Source of the DNA: Polynucleobacter sp. AP-Elch-400A-B2
GTDB lineage: Bacteria; Pseudomonadota; Gammaproteobacteria; Burkholderiales; Burkholderiaceae
Length of the DNA stretch: 64,000 nt
Reading direction: 5' to 3'
Assembly (NCBI RefSeq): GCF_018688355.1
Contig: NZ_CP061317.1
Coordinates: forward strand, 1,744,091-1,808,090
This document shows, one piece after another, positions 8,236 through 17,089 of this stretch. The position numbers and the translations under genes are program-made. The number at the start of each line of letters is the position of its first letter. Within the stretch, counting starts at the first letter, position 1. A model generated the notes under the pieces. That model searched no databases. It was given only the letters and a program-made list of their open reading frames with translations, and was not told the origin of the DNA.

Positions 8236-11089
8236 AAAAGAAAACTCTTATCCCGTTAATCTTCTAGAAACACCGTTTCCGATGAGGGGAGATTTGCCGA
8301 AGCGCGAACCGCAATGGGTTACACAGTGGCAGAAAAATAAACTCTACGAAAAGATTCGTGCAGCGCATGCCAATCAACCGAAGTTCATTTTGCATGATGG
8401 TCCCCCTTATGCAAACGGCGACATTCATATTGGCCATGCGGTAAATAAGATTCTCAAAGACATGATCGTGAAGTCCCGCTGGTTAATGGGCTTTGACTCT
8501 GCCTACGTTCCAGGCTGGGATTGCCACGGTATGCCGATTGAGATTCAGATTGAAAAGCAGTTTGGCAAAAATCTGCCGACGGCTGAAGTACAAGCTAAAG
8601 CACGTGCGTATGCAAAAGTTCAGGTAGATAAGCAAAAAGTTGACTTTGAGCGCTTAGGTGTTTTGGGTGATTGGAACAACCCCTACCTCACCATGAACTT
8701 TCGCAATGAGGCCGATGAGATTCGTGCGCTTGGGAAGATCTGGGGAAAGGGTTATGTTTTCCGCGGCCTAAAACCAGTGAACTGGTGTTTCGACTGCGGC
8801 TCCGCACTGGCAGAAGCTGAAGTCGAATACCAGGACAAAACTGATCCAACAGTAGATGTGGGATTTGCTTTTGATGATGCGCAGCGTCCACAACTGGCAA
8901 AAGCATTTGGCTTATCTGAGATCCCAGCTAAGCCTGGAATGATTGTGATCTGGACAACCACACCTTGGACCATTCCTTCTAATCAAGCATTGAATGTTCA
9001 CCCTGAACTCAGCTACGCTTTGGTCGACACTGGTGACAAGTTACTCATCCTGGCAGAAGACCGCGTAGAAACTTGTTTGGAAGATTTTGGTCTCGAGGGC
9101 AAGGTCATTGCCACTTGTCTGGGTAGTCAGTTAGCCAATATTTCTTTCTGGCATCCGCTAGCTCCACTGCATGAAGGTTATAAGCGACTTTCACCAATCT
9201 ACCCTGCTGAGTACGTCACACTCGACACAGGTACTGGCGTCGTGCACTCTGCACCCGCCTATGGTGAGGAAGACTTTAAGTCTTGCAAAGCAAATAAGCT
9301 CGCAGATAAAGATATCTTGAATCCAGTCATGGGTAATGGTGTCTACGCCTCTTGGCTCCCACTCTTTGCCAATGAATATATCTGGAAAGCCAATCCGAAG
9401 ATTGTTGAGGCTATGCGTGAAGCAGGCAGCCTCTTGCGAGACAAGACCTATACCCACTCTTACATGCATTGCTGGCGTCACAAGTCGCCGATTATTTATC
9501 GTGCAACCTCACAGTGGTTTGCAAGCATGGATAAGAAACCCTCTGATGGCAGTGCAAGTTTGCGCGAGACTGCATTAGCGGGTATTGAGAATACCGAGTT
9601 TTTCCCTGCGTGGGGCAAGCAACGCTTAAACAGCATGATTGCCAACCGTCCTGACTGGACTTTGTCACGTCAACGCCAATGGGGCGTACCCATGGCTTTC
9701 TTTGTTCACAAGGAAAGTGGCGAGCCACATCCTCGCACCGTTGAATTGCTCGAAGAAATTGCGAAGCGTGTTGAAAAAGAAGGTATTGAAGCTTGGCAAA
9801 AACTAGAAGTAGCCGAACTACTGGGTGAAGAAGCGACTCAATATGAAAAGAATCGTGACACCTTAGATGTGTGGTTTGATTCAGGTACTACGCATTGGCA
9901 CGTCATTCGTGGCTCGCATCGCGCTGAACTCTATCGCCCTGAAGCTGAAAATGCAGATGGTCGATTAGCTGACCTATATCTAGAAGGCTCGGATCAACAT
10001 CGCGGCTGGTTCCACTCTTCCCTGCTTACAGGCGCTATGCTCGATGGTAAGCCGCCTTACAAGGCGCTGTTGACACACGGCTTTACCGTTGATGGCCAAG
10101 GCCGCAAGATGAGTAAGTCGGTAGGCAACGTGATTGCCCCGCAACAAGTTGCTGATAAGTTGGGTGCAGAGATTATTCGTTTGTGGGTAGCTTCTACTGA
10201 CTACTCTGGCGAGATGACGATCTCTGATGAAATTCTGAAACGTGTAGTTGAAAGCTATCGCCGTATTCGCAATACATTGCGTTTTTTGTTAGCCAACCTA
10301 TCTGACTTTGATCCAAGCAAGCATGCGATGCCTGCAAGCGAATGGCTAGAAATTGATCGCTACGCTGTTGCACTAGCCAATCAGTTGCAGCAAGATGTCC
10401 AAGCGCACTACAAAGCTTATGAGTTCCAGCCGGCCGTAGCGCGTATGCTGACTTTCTGCTCAGAAGATTTAGGCGGCTTCTACTTAGACATCCTGAAAGA
10501 CCGTCTCTACACAAGTGCCCCGGACTCCAAAGAACGTCGCGCAGCACAGAGTGCTCTATTTCATATCACTCGCAACCTGCTCAAATGGTTAGCCCCTTTC
10601 CTCTCCTTTACTGCTGAGGAAGCCTGGTTGTCATTCCCACATGGTGCGGATGAAAAAGCCAAAGAGTCTATCTTCATGGAAGAGTTCGGCACTTTCCCAG
10701 AAATCGCTCATGCTACTGAGCTCCTGGCCAAATGGAATCGTGTTCGAGAAATCCGCTCCGAGGTCACTAAAGCCATTGAGATTGAGCGTGAAGCTGGCAA
10801 TGTAGGTTCATCCCTGCAAGCTGAGCTGACTATCAAAGTAGGTGATGTTGATTTTGCAATTCTACATTCTCTTGAAGATGACCTGCGCTTTGTCACCATT
10901 ACTTCTAGCGCCAAACTAGAGCTCAGTAATGCAGGCCTTGAAGTACTTGTTCGCGGCAGTCAATATAAGAAGTGTGGTCGCTGCTGGCACCACACTCAAG
11001 ATATTGGTGCGAATGCTGAACATTCAGAGTTATGTGGTCGCTGCATTAGCAATCTTTTTGGAAGCGGTGAATCTCGCCTATTTGCATAA
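8228..11089 (+). CDS. ileS: Isoleucyl-tRNA synthetase
   Basis: Class I aminoacyl-tRNA synthetase of 953 residues charging tRNA-Ile. The HIGH signature is at 67-70 (NGDIHIGHAVNK) and KMSKS at 627-631 (GRKMSKSVGN), with the CP1 editing insert between them (WTTTPWTIPSNQA). The C-terminus carries a zinc site with two CxxC pairs (KCGRCWHH, ELCGRC). The start at 8228, overlapping the end of ribF, gives the standard N-terminus; the frame is open upstream only inside ribF. Confidence 0.98.
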   Translation: MSEKENSYPVNLLETPFPMRGDLPKREPQWVTQWQKNKLYEKIRAAHANQPKFILHDGPPYANGDIHIGHAVNKILKDMIVKSRWLMGFDSAYVPGWDCHGMPIEIQIEKQFGKNLPTAEVQAKARAYAKVQVDKQKVDFERLGVLGDWNNPYLTMNFRNEADEIRALGKIWGKGYVFRGLKPVNWCFDCGSALAEAEVEYQDKTDPTVDVGFAFDDAQRPQLAKAFGLSEIPAKPGMIVIWTTTPWTIPSNQALNVHPELSYALVDTGDKLLILAEDRVETCLEDFGLEGKVIATCLGSQLANISFWHPLAPLHEGYKRLSPIYPAEYVTLDTGTGVVHSAPAYGEEDFKSCKANKLADKDILNPVMGNGVYASWLPLFANEYIWKANPKIVEAMREAGSLLRDKTYTHSYMHCWRHKSPIIYRATSQWFASMDKKPSDGSASLRETALAGIENTEFFPAWGKQRLNSMIANRPDWTLSRQRQWGVPMAFFVHKESGEPHPRTVELLEEIAKRVEKEGIEAWQKLEVAELLGEEATQYEKNRDTLDVWFDSGTTHWHVIRGSHRAELYRPEAENADGRLADLYLEGSDQHRGWFHSSLLTGAMLDGKPPYKALLTHGFTVDGQGRKMSKSVGNVIAPQQVADKLGAEIIRLWVASTDYSGEMTISDEILKRVVESYRRIRNTLRFLLANLSDFDPSKHAMPASEWLEIDRYAVALANQLQQDVQAHYKAYEFQPAVARMLTFCSEDLGGFYLDILKDRLYTSAPDSKERRAAQSALFHITRNLLKWLAPFLSFTAEEAWLSFPHGADEKAKESIFMEEFGTFPEIAHATELLAKWNRVREIRSEVTKAIEIEREAGNVGSSLQAELTIKVGDVDFAILHSLEDDLRFVTITSSAKLELSNAGLEVLVRGSQYKKCGRCWHHTQDIGANAEHSELCGRCISNLFGSGESRLFA

Positions 11090-11119
11090 GCAATATAGTA
11101 AAAAGATCACAACCACATC

Positions 11120-11614
11120 ATGAGCACAAAACTCTCTTTTCTCCGTTATCTAGCAATTGCAATCATTACGCTCTTACTAGACCAACTGAGTAAATGGTCT
11201 GCCTTAAGTAACTTGCAGTTAGGTATGCCTGAACCTGTTTTGCCATTCATGAACTGGTTGTTACTGTTTAACCCAGGAGCAGCATTCTCATTTTTAGCTC
11301 AGGGCTCTGGTTGGCAACGTTGGTTCTTTACAGTCCTGGGCTTAGCGGCATCGGCTTATATTCTGTGGCTACTACGAAAGAGCTTGGGTGACAAAATGCT
11401 GTGCTGGGCCCTCAGCCTCATTCTAGGCGGCGCACTAGGCAACGTCTTAGACCGCATCATGTATGGCGCGGTAGTGGACTTTATTGACCTGCATTACGCT
11501 AATTGGCATTGGCCAGCCTTCAATATTGCTGATAGTGCTATTTGTATCGGTGCAGCCCTCATTATTTGGGGTGAGTTACGGAAGTCATTTGGCAAAACCT
11601 CGCAACCCCAGTAA
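11120..11614 (+). CDS. lspA: Lipoprotein signal peptidase (signal peptidase II)
   Basis: Inner-membrane aspartyl protease that cleaves the signal peptide of diacylated prolipoproteins. It has 164 residues and four hydrophobic segments. The catalytic Asp pair is in GNVLDRIMYGAVVDFID and FNIADSAICIG, and the conserved FNPGAAFSF motif is in the first periplasmic part. It follows ileS by 30 bases in the ribF operon. Confidence 0.97.
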   Translation: MSTKLSFLRYLAIAIITLLLDQLSKWSALSNLQLGMPEPVLPFMNWLLLFNPGAAFSFLAQGSGWQRWFFTVLGLAASAYILWLLRKSLGDKMLCWALSLILGGALGNVLDRIMYGAVVDFIDLHYANWHWPAFNIADSAICIGAALIIWGELRKSFGKTSQPQ

Positions 11615-11623
11615 GCTGACGCC

Positions 11624-12835
11624 ATGCAATCACTTTTAAATAAGAAAATCGTTCTCGGCATTTCTGGTGGCATTGCGGCCTACAAGTCTGCAGAGCTAGC
11701 ACGTCAGTTGATACAAGAAGGTGCCAGCGTCCAAGTAGTGATGACAGAAGCCGCGCAGCAATTTGTGACACCTGTCACTATGCAAGCACTCACGGGCAAT
11801 CCCGTATACACCAACCAATGGGATAGCAGCATTCCTAACAACATGGCGCATATTGAACTCTCTAGAGCTGCCGATGCGATTTTGATTGCACCTGCCAGTG
11901 CAGATCTGATGGCTAAACTTTCACTTGGATTGGCCGATGATTTACTCAGCACCTTGTGCCTAGCAAGAGATTGCCCGCTTCTCATGGCTCCTGCCATGAA
12001 CAAGCAAATGTGGGAGCATGCGGCCACACAAAGAAGTGCAGAACGGCTCATTGCTGACAAGGTCACATTACTTGGTCCTGCAAGCGGATTCCAAGCATGT
12101 GGTGAAGTCGGCTTTGGGCGCATGCTCGAGCCAGCAGAGATCACCGAGCAACTGATTGCTTTCTTTCAGAAGAAGCCGCTCCTCGGCAAATGCGTTCTTA
12201 TTACAGCTGGACCGACTTTTGAAGCCATTGATCCAGTGCGTGGCATCACTAACCGTAGCTCAGGCAAGATGGGCTTTGCTATTGCCCGGGCAGCTCTTGA
12301 GGCTGGCGCAGAAGTGCACTTAGTGGCAGGTCCGTGCGATCTCAGCACACCATTAGAGGCAACAGGAAAAATTACCCGCACTAATGTGGTCAGCGCCAAA
12401 GAAATGCATGCAGCCACTATGCAATCGACTGACTACGATATTTTCTTTGCAGTAGCTGCAGTAGCTGATTGGGGTATTGCAAAGCTAGCCAAAGAAAAGA
12501 TCAAGCGCCAAGGTAAGCAAGCTCCAAATTTAGAATTTGTCGCCAACCCCGATATTCTTGCTGATGTAGCAAAAATGGTTAAAACTAAAGGTGGGAAGCC
12601 ATACCCCTACTGTGTTGGCTTTGCAGCTGAGTCTACTGAGCTCCAAAAGCATGCGGAAGAAAAGCGTAAACGCAAAGCCATTCCGATGGTCATCGGCAAT
12701 ATTGGCCCAGATACCTTTGGTAGCGACCTCAATCAACTCCTCATCGTTGATGAGAGTGGTAGCAAAAAAATGGCCAAAGCTGAAAAACTCCAGCTTGCAC
12801 GTCAGCTCATTCAACTAGTTGCCAAAAAAATATAA
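11624..12835 (+). CDS. coaBC: Bifunctional phosphopantothenoylcysteine decarboxylase / phosphopantothenate-cysteine ligase
   Basis: CoaBC (Dfp) carries out two consecutive steps of coenzyme A synthesis. The N-terminal flavoprotein CoaC domain has GISGGIAAYKS near residues 13-23 and the PAMNKQMWEH active-site segment. The CoaB ligase domain starts near 190 (ITAGPTFEAIDPVRGITNRSSGKMG) and has the lysine-rich KEKIKRQ segment. It has 403 residues. It begins 9 bases after lspA and is probably co-transcribed. panB, acting earlier in the same pathway, is elsewhere in the window. Confidence 0.96.
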   Translation: MQSLLNKKIVLGISGGIAAYKSAELARQLIQEGASVQVVMTEAAQQFVTPVTMQALTGNPVYTNQWDSSIPNNMAHIELSRAADAILIAPASADLMAKLSLGLADDLLSTLCLARDCPLLMAPAMNKQMWEHAATQRSAERLIADKVTLLGPASGFQACGEVGFGRMLEPAEITEQLIAFFQKKPLLGKCVLITAGPTFEAIDPVRGITNRSSGKMGFAIARAALEAGAEVHLVAGPCDLSTPLEATGKITRTNVVSAKEMHAATMQSTDYDIFFAVAAVADWGIAKLAKEKIKRQGKQAPNLEFVANPDILADVAKMVKTKGGKPYPYCVGFAAESTELQKHAEEKRKRKAIPMVIGNIGPDTFGSDLNQLLIVDESGSKKMAKAEKLQLARQLIQLVAKKI

Positions 12836-12862
12836 TACTCAAACCCAGTTTTAGGAAATCCC

Positions 12863-13312
12863 ATGCAACAACTTCAAGTCAAAATTCTCGATGAGCGTAT
12901 GCGGGACCAATTACCCGCATATGGAACTCCTGGTAGTGCTGGATTAGATCTGCGCGCCTGTATTGATGAAGCAATTGAAATTGCTCCTGGACAAACGATC
13001 CTTGTACCAACAGGTTTAGCGATTTATGTAGAAGATCCACGCTATGCTGCATTTATCCTGCCGCGTTCTGGTCTTGGCCATAAGCATGGAATCGTTCTCG
13101 GAAATTTAGTGGGATTAATCGATTCGGATTACCAAGGCCAACTGATGGTGAGCACGTGGAATCGTGGATCTACAGCATTCAAATTAGAGCCCATGGAGCG
13201 CTTAGCGCAACTGGTAGTGATGCCAGTACAACAAGTAGAACTCAAAGTCGTTGAGGAGTTTACTGAGAGTAGTCGTGGGGCTGGTGGGTTTGGCAGTACA
13301 GGTCGTGGCTGA
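12863..13312 (+). CDS. dut: Deoxyuridine 5'-triphosphate nucleotidohydrolase
   Basis: Homotrimeric dUTPase hydrolysing dUTP to dUMP, which keeps uracil out of DNA and feeds dTMP synthesis. All five motifs are present in order: AGLDLRA, PRSGLGHKHG, GLIDSDYQGQL, RLAQLVV and the C-terminal Gly-rich RGAGGFGSTG that closes over the active site. It has 149 residues. It is last in the ribF-ileS-lspA-coaBC-dut unit (the coaBC-dut pairing is very common) and is followed by a terminator. Confidence 0.97.
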   Translation: MQQLQVKILDERMRDQLPAYGTPGSAGLDLRACIDEAIEIAPGQTILVPTGLAIYVEDPRYAAFILPRSGLGHKHGIVLGNLVGLIDSDYQGQLMVSTWNRGSTAFKLEPMERLAQLVVMPVQQVELKVVEEFTESSRGAGGFGSTGRG

Positions 13313-13337
13313 TTTAGATGTTTCGGTCGTACTAAAT

Positions 13338-13370
13338 AAAAAAACCACCCGTAGGTGGTTTTTTTATTTT
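13338..13370. terminator. Bidirectional intrinsic terminator, dut / clpA
   Basis: CCACC (13345-13349), loop CGTA and GGTGG (13354-13358) are flanked by an A run before and a T run after, so it works for dut (plus) and clpA (minus). The same hairpin, in the same orientation, recurs at 17857-17885. Confidence 0.9.
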
Positions 13371-13372
13371 CC

Positions 13373-15679
13373 TTAAATCTCCTCAACCGGAGCTGCATCA
13401 ACTTTAGGACGTTTACCCGGAACTACTGGAGCATCAAACTGAAGCTGAACTTTGCCATCAGCATCAATGTCGACATCCACATGACCGCCTTGCGCCAGCT
13501 TGCCAAATAGCAATTCATCAGCAAGTGCTTTGCGCACCGTATCTTGAATGATGCGTTGCATTGGTCTTGCGCCCATGAGTGGATCAAATCCATGCTTAGC
13601 TAAATGGGCACGCAATGCTGGGCTAAATGTAGCATCCACCTTCTTCTCATGGAGTTGCTCTTCTAACTGCATCAAGAACTTGTCTACCACACGCATGATG
13701 ATGGTCTCATCAAGCGCCTTGAAGGAAACAATCGCATCTAAGCGGTTACGGAACTCTGGCGTAAAGAACTTCTTAATATCCGCCATCTCATCACCAGACT
13801 CACGCGCATTAGTAAAGCCGATGGTGGACTTCTGCATTGCTTCAGCACCGGCATTCGTTGTCATGATGATGATGACATTACGGAAGTCAGTCTTGCGACC
13901 ATTGTTATCCGTGAGAGTGCCATGATCCATGACCTGCAAGAGAATATTGAAAATATCTGGATGGGCTTTTTCAACCTCGTCAAGCAAGAGAACGCAATGT
14001 GGCTTCTTATTAACAGCCTCAGTGAGTAAGCCACCTTGATCAAAGCCTACATATCCTGGAGGCGCACCAATTAAGCGACTGACAGCATGACGCTCCATGT
14101 ACTCAGACATATCAAAGCGCAGGAGCTCGATCCCTAATATGTAAGCAAGCTGCTTCGCAACCTCTGTCTTACCCACACCAGTTGGGCCAGAGAATAAGAA
14201 TGAACCAATTGGTCTATCGATTTTGCCAAGACCGGCACGTGTCATCTTAATTGCGCTCGCTAGAGCCTCAATGGCAGGATCTTGACCGAACACCACACTC
14301 TTAATATCCCGATCTAAGGTTTGAAGCTTGCTACGATCGTCCACCGTGACAGATTGTGGCGGTATACGGGCGATTTTTGCAACGATCTCTTCGATCTCTG
14401 GGCGACCAATAGTTTTCTTCTGTTTGGACTTAGGCAAAATACGTTGCGCTGCACCCGCCTCATCAATCACATCAATTGCTTTGTCTGGCAAATGGCGATC
14501 ATTAATGTAGCGTGAAGATAATTCAGCTGCGGCTACTAATGCAGCGGAGGCGTACTTAACACCGTGATGCTCTTCGAAGCGTGACTTTAAGCCACGCAAA
14601 ATTTGCACGGTCTGATCGACAGTTGGCTCAACCACATCCACCTTCTGGAAACGACGTGACAGCGCTGCATCTTTCTCAAAAATGCCGCGGTACTCAGTAA
14701 AGGTGGTTGCACCGATACACTTAAGTTGGCCATTGGATAGCGCAGGCTTTAATAAATTGCTTGCATCCAATGTACCGCCCGATGCAGCACCCGCACCAAT
14801 TAAGGTGTGAATTTCATCGATAAATAAAACACCATGGGCGCTATCTTTTAAAGACTTCAGAACACTCTTCAAGCGTTGCTCAAAATCTCCGCGGTACTTA
14901 GTGCCCGCCAATAGCGCGCCCATATCTAATGAATAGACTGTGGCGTCAGCCAAGATCTCAGGGACATCACCCTTCACAATTCTCCAGGCTAAGCCTTCAG
15001 CAATCGCGGTCTTACCCACGCCTGCCTCACCTACCAATAGCGGATTATTTTTACGGCGACGGCACAGCACCTGAATCACACGCTCAACCTCACTATCGCG
15101 GCCAATCAGCGGATCAATCTTGCCCTGCTTAGCCAATACATTGAGGTTCTGGGTGTATTGCTCTAAGGGGCTCTCCTTGCCACCAGACGATGCATCCTCG
15201 GTCTCTTGGGCAGCCTCAGCAGGCTTCACACTCTCAGTTTGATCTTTACGTACACCGTGGCTAATAAAGTTCACCACATCCAAACGAGTAACGCCTTGCT
15301 GTTGCAAGAAATACACCGCATGAGAATCTTTTTCACCAAAGATAGCTACGAGCACATTTGCTCCGGTAACTTCCTTCTTCCCATTTGAAGTAGATTGCAC
15401 GTGCATGATGGCGCGCTGGATCACTCGCTGAAAACCCAGGGTTGGCTGGGTATCAACTTCATCGTTACCCGGAACCACAGGCGTGTTGTCGTTAATAAAA
15501 TTTTTGAGCTGGGCACGAAGCTCAGCAATATTGACAGCGCAGGCTTTTAAAACCTCCACCGCGGTTGCATTGTCTAGTAAGGCGGCGAGCAAATGCTCCA
15601 CCGTAATAAATTCATGTCTTGAAGCTCGCGCATCAACAAACGCCATGTGCAAACTTACTTCTAATTCCTGGGCAATCAT
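13373..15679 (-). CDS. clpA: ATP-dependent Clp protease ATP-binding subunit ClpA
   Basis: Hexameric AAA+ unfoldase feeding substrates into ClpP. An N-terminal double Clp repeat domain (about 1-145) binds ClpS. The first AAA domain has Walker A GEAGVGKT (217-224) and a LFIDEIHTLIGAG Walker B. The second has GPTGVGKT near 500 and LLLDEVEKAHPD. It has 768 residues, close to E. coli ClpA. The start at 15679 is chosen because GGAGGAA lies just upstream and the ATG overlaps the clpS stop (ATGA). clpP is not in the window. Confidence 0.97.
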   Translation of the reverse strand: MIAQELEVSLHMAFVDARASRHEFITVEHLLAALLDNATAVEVLKACAVNIAELRAQLKNFINDNTPVVPGNDEVDTQPTLGFQRVIQRAIMHVQSTSNGKKEVTGANVLVAIFGEKDSHAVYFLQQQGVTRLDVVNFISHGVRKDQTESVKPAEAAQETEDASSGGKESPLEQYTQNLNVLAKQGKIDPLIGRDSEVERVIQVLCRRRKNNPLLVGEAGVGKTAIAEGLAWRIVKGDVPEILADATVYSLDMGALLAGTKYRGDFEQRLKSVLKSLKDSAHGVLFIDEIHTLIGAGAASGGTLDASNLLKPALSNGQLKCIGATTFTEYRGIFEKDAALSRRFQKVDVVEPTVDQTVQILRGLKSRFEEHHGVKYASAALVAAAELSSRYINDRHLPDKAIDVIDEAGAAQRILPKSKQKKTIGRPEIEEIVAKIARIPPQSVTVDDRSKLQTLDRDIKSVVFGQDPAIEALASAIKMTRAGLGKIDRPIGSFLFSGPTGVGKTEVAKQLAYILGIELLRFDMSEYMERHAVSRLIGAPPGYVGFDQGGLLTEAVNKKPHCVLLLDEVEKAHPDIFNILLQVMDHGTLTDNNGRKTDFRNVIIIMTTNAGAEAMQKSTIGFTNARESGDEMADIKKFFTPEFRNRLDAIVSFKALDETIIMRVVDKFLMQLEEQLHEKKVDATFSPALRAHLAKHGFDPLMGARPMQRIIQDTVRKALADELLFGKLAQGGHVDVDIDADGKVQLQFDAPVVPGKRPKVDAAPVEEI

Positions 15680-16023
15680 GCTTCCTCCATAGTGCACTGT
15701 AGTGGGTGACCCGCTTCGCGGGAGAGCTCGATAACTTGATGCACTTTTGTTGCTGCAACATCACGTGTAAATAAACCGCAAATGCCTTTACCAACTAAAT
15801 GAACCTGCAACATGATCCGTGTAGCTGTCTCATGATCCTTATTAAAATACTCCTGAATGACCATCACCACAAATTCCATTGGCGTGTAGTCGTCATTCAA
15901 TAATAAAACTTTATACATCGAAGGCGACTTTAGTTTCTCGGCCTGTTTTTCGAGAAGAATGGTGTCTTCAATGTGGGGGTTGTTTGGATTGCCAACCGTT
16001 GGATTTTTCGTTGTACGACTCAT
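15676..16023 (-). CDS. clpS: ATP-dependent Clp protease adaptor protein ClpS
   Basis: N-degron adaptor that hands N-end-rule substrates to ClpA. It has 115 residues. The conserved core (YKVLLLNDDYTPMEFVV, then HLVGKGICGLFTRDVA) includes the Asn-Asp residues that read N-terminal residues. The frame continues upstream, but that part is hydrophobic and unlike ClpS, so the start is taken at 16023. It is translationally coupled to clpA through ATGA. Confidence 0.96.
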   Translation of the reverse strand: MSRTTKNPTVGNPNNPHIEDTILLEKQAEKLKSPSMYKVLLLNDDYTPMEFVVMVIQEYFNKDHETATRIMLQVHLVGKGICGLFTRDVAATKVHQVIELSREAGHPLQCTMEEA

Positions 16024-16169
16024 ATGAAACATTCTAAACACAGATATAAAAATTAGGATTTGAAAGCTTTGTTGCAAAAAAACCATCAAGAAAGGGCCTT
16101 AAACACTATATTGGGGCATTTTTCGATAAAAAAAGGGGGGTTAAAGAGTAACTATATTTACCCACCCCC

Positions 16170-16198
16170 TTGACACCCCACCATAAAGGGCAAACAAT
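16170..16198 (+). promoter_or_regulatory. Candidate sigma-70 promoter for the cold shock gene
   Basis: A perfect -35 TTGACA (16170-16175) is followed after 17 bases by AACAAT (16193-16198), a 4 of 6 match to TATAAT. A start near 16205 would give an untranslated leader of about 100 bases, in line with the long leaders known for cspA-type genes. The -10 is weak, so the assignment is tentative. Confidence 0.4.
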
Positions 16199-16308
16199 CA
16201 GGGGGTAGGCTTTATTTGAAGTCCTATTTAGGCGTGTTGTAGAGCGAGACTGATTAAAAAGTATTCACCCTCATCACGGTTGTTTTAAGTTTATGTAATG
16301 GAGTTCGC

Positions 16309-16512
16309 ATGGCGACCGGAATTGTTAAGTGGTTCAATGATGCAAAAGGTTTTGGCTTTATCAAACCTGATGATGGTGAAGAAGAGTTGTTTGCGCATTT
16401 CAGCGCAATCACAATGCCTGGGTTTAAAACACTCAAGGAAAACCAAAAGGTAACGTTTGACATTACCCAAGGTCCTAAGGGCAAGCAAGCTACTAATATC
16501 CAAGCAGCTTAA
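16309..16512 (+). CDS. Cold shock domain protein (CspA family)
   Basis: A 67-residue single cold shock domain protein that binds single-stranded RNA/DNA. RNP1 (KGFGFIKP) and RNP2 (LFAHFSAI) are intact. It probably acts as an RNA chaperone; which Csp paralogue it is cannot be told from this sequence. It has a GGAG ribosome binding site, a long upstream region and its own terminator, so it is monocistronic. Confidence 0.95.
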   Translation: MATGIVKWFNDAKGFGFIKPDDGEEELFAHFSAITMPGFKTLKENQKVTFDITQGPKGKQATNIQAA

Positions 16513-16529
16513 TCTGCTTTAGATCATTA

Positions 16530-16563
16530 CTAAAACCCAGGACTTGTTCCTGGGTTTTTTTTC
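16530..16563 (+). terminator. Intrinsic terminator of the cold shock gene
   Basis: An 11-bp stem, AAAACCCAGGA (16532-16542) with TCCTGGGTTTT (16548-16558), encloses a CTTGT loop and continues into T8. Confidence 0.93.
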
Positions 16564-16628
16564 GCCTACATTTTCTTGTCTTGCCAGCCCTGCCTTAGAA
16601 TCAGTTCACACCCACTAATCAAAACACC

Positions 16629-17084
16629 ATGCGCTCACACAACATCAAACAATTCATCTTTTCACTGACGGTGATTGCTGGCATATTTTCAAGCACTACT
16701 TTTGCACAGCAGAATGTAGGCTTGCCAATAATTGAACTAAAGACAGGCATCTATCGTATTCAGGCCGAGTTAGCCGATACACCCAAGGCTCGCGAGGTCG
16801 GACTTATGAATCGCACCAGTATGCCTACGAACTCTGGCATGCTTTTTATCTTTGAGCAAAAAGCAGGGCATTGCTTCTGGATGAACAACACCAAGATTCC
16901 CTTATCGATTGCGTTCATTGCTGATGACGGCAAGATCGTGAATATCGAAGAGATGCAAGCGGAGACCACCAACAACCACTGCCCTAAGGCAGCAGTGCGT
17001 TATGCACTTGAGATGAATAAACAGTGGTTCTCCGAGAGAGTCATCGTGCCAGGCACGGTCATTCAGGGATTACCTAAAAGGTAG
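16629..17084 (+). CDS. DUF192 family exported protein
   Basis: A 151-residue protein with an N-terminal signal peptide (hydrophobic 8-22, cleavage likely after TTFA-QQ), so probably periplasmic. The rest is a DUF192 domain with the hallmark AREVGLMNRTSMP, GMLFIFEQ and FWMNNTKIPLSIAFI segments. The family's biochemical role is unknown to me. It stands alone between the csp terminator and a convergent hydrolase gene only 5 bases away, with no visible terminator of its own. Confidence 0.88.
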   Translation: MRSHNIKQFIFSLTVIAGIFSSTTFAQQNVGLPIIELKTGIYRIQAELADTPKAREVGLMNRTSMPTNSGMLFIFEQKAGHCFWMNNTKIPLSIAFIADDGKIVNIEEMQAETTNNHCPKAAVRYALEMNKQWFSERVIVPGTVIQGLPKR

Positions 17085-17089
17085 AGCAT

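Noticed and set aside
13129..13401. 90-codon minus-strand ORF sharing KTTYGWFF with the extended hydrolase ORF
   Set aside because: The shared peptide is the translated terminator hairpin repeated at both places, not protein homology.
16024..16089. Hydrophobic N-terminal extension of ClpS
   Set aside because: ClpS is cytosolic; the extension has no counterpart in the family and the Met at 16023 gives normal size.
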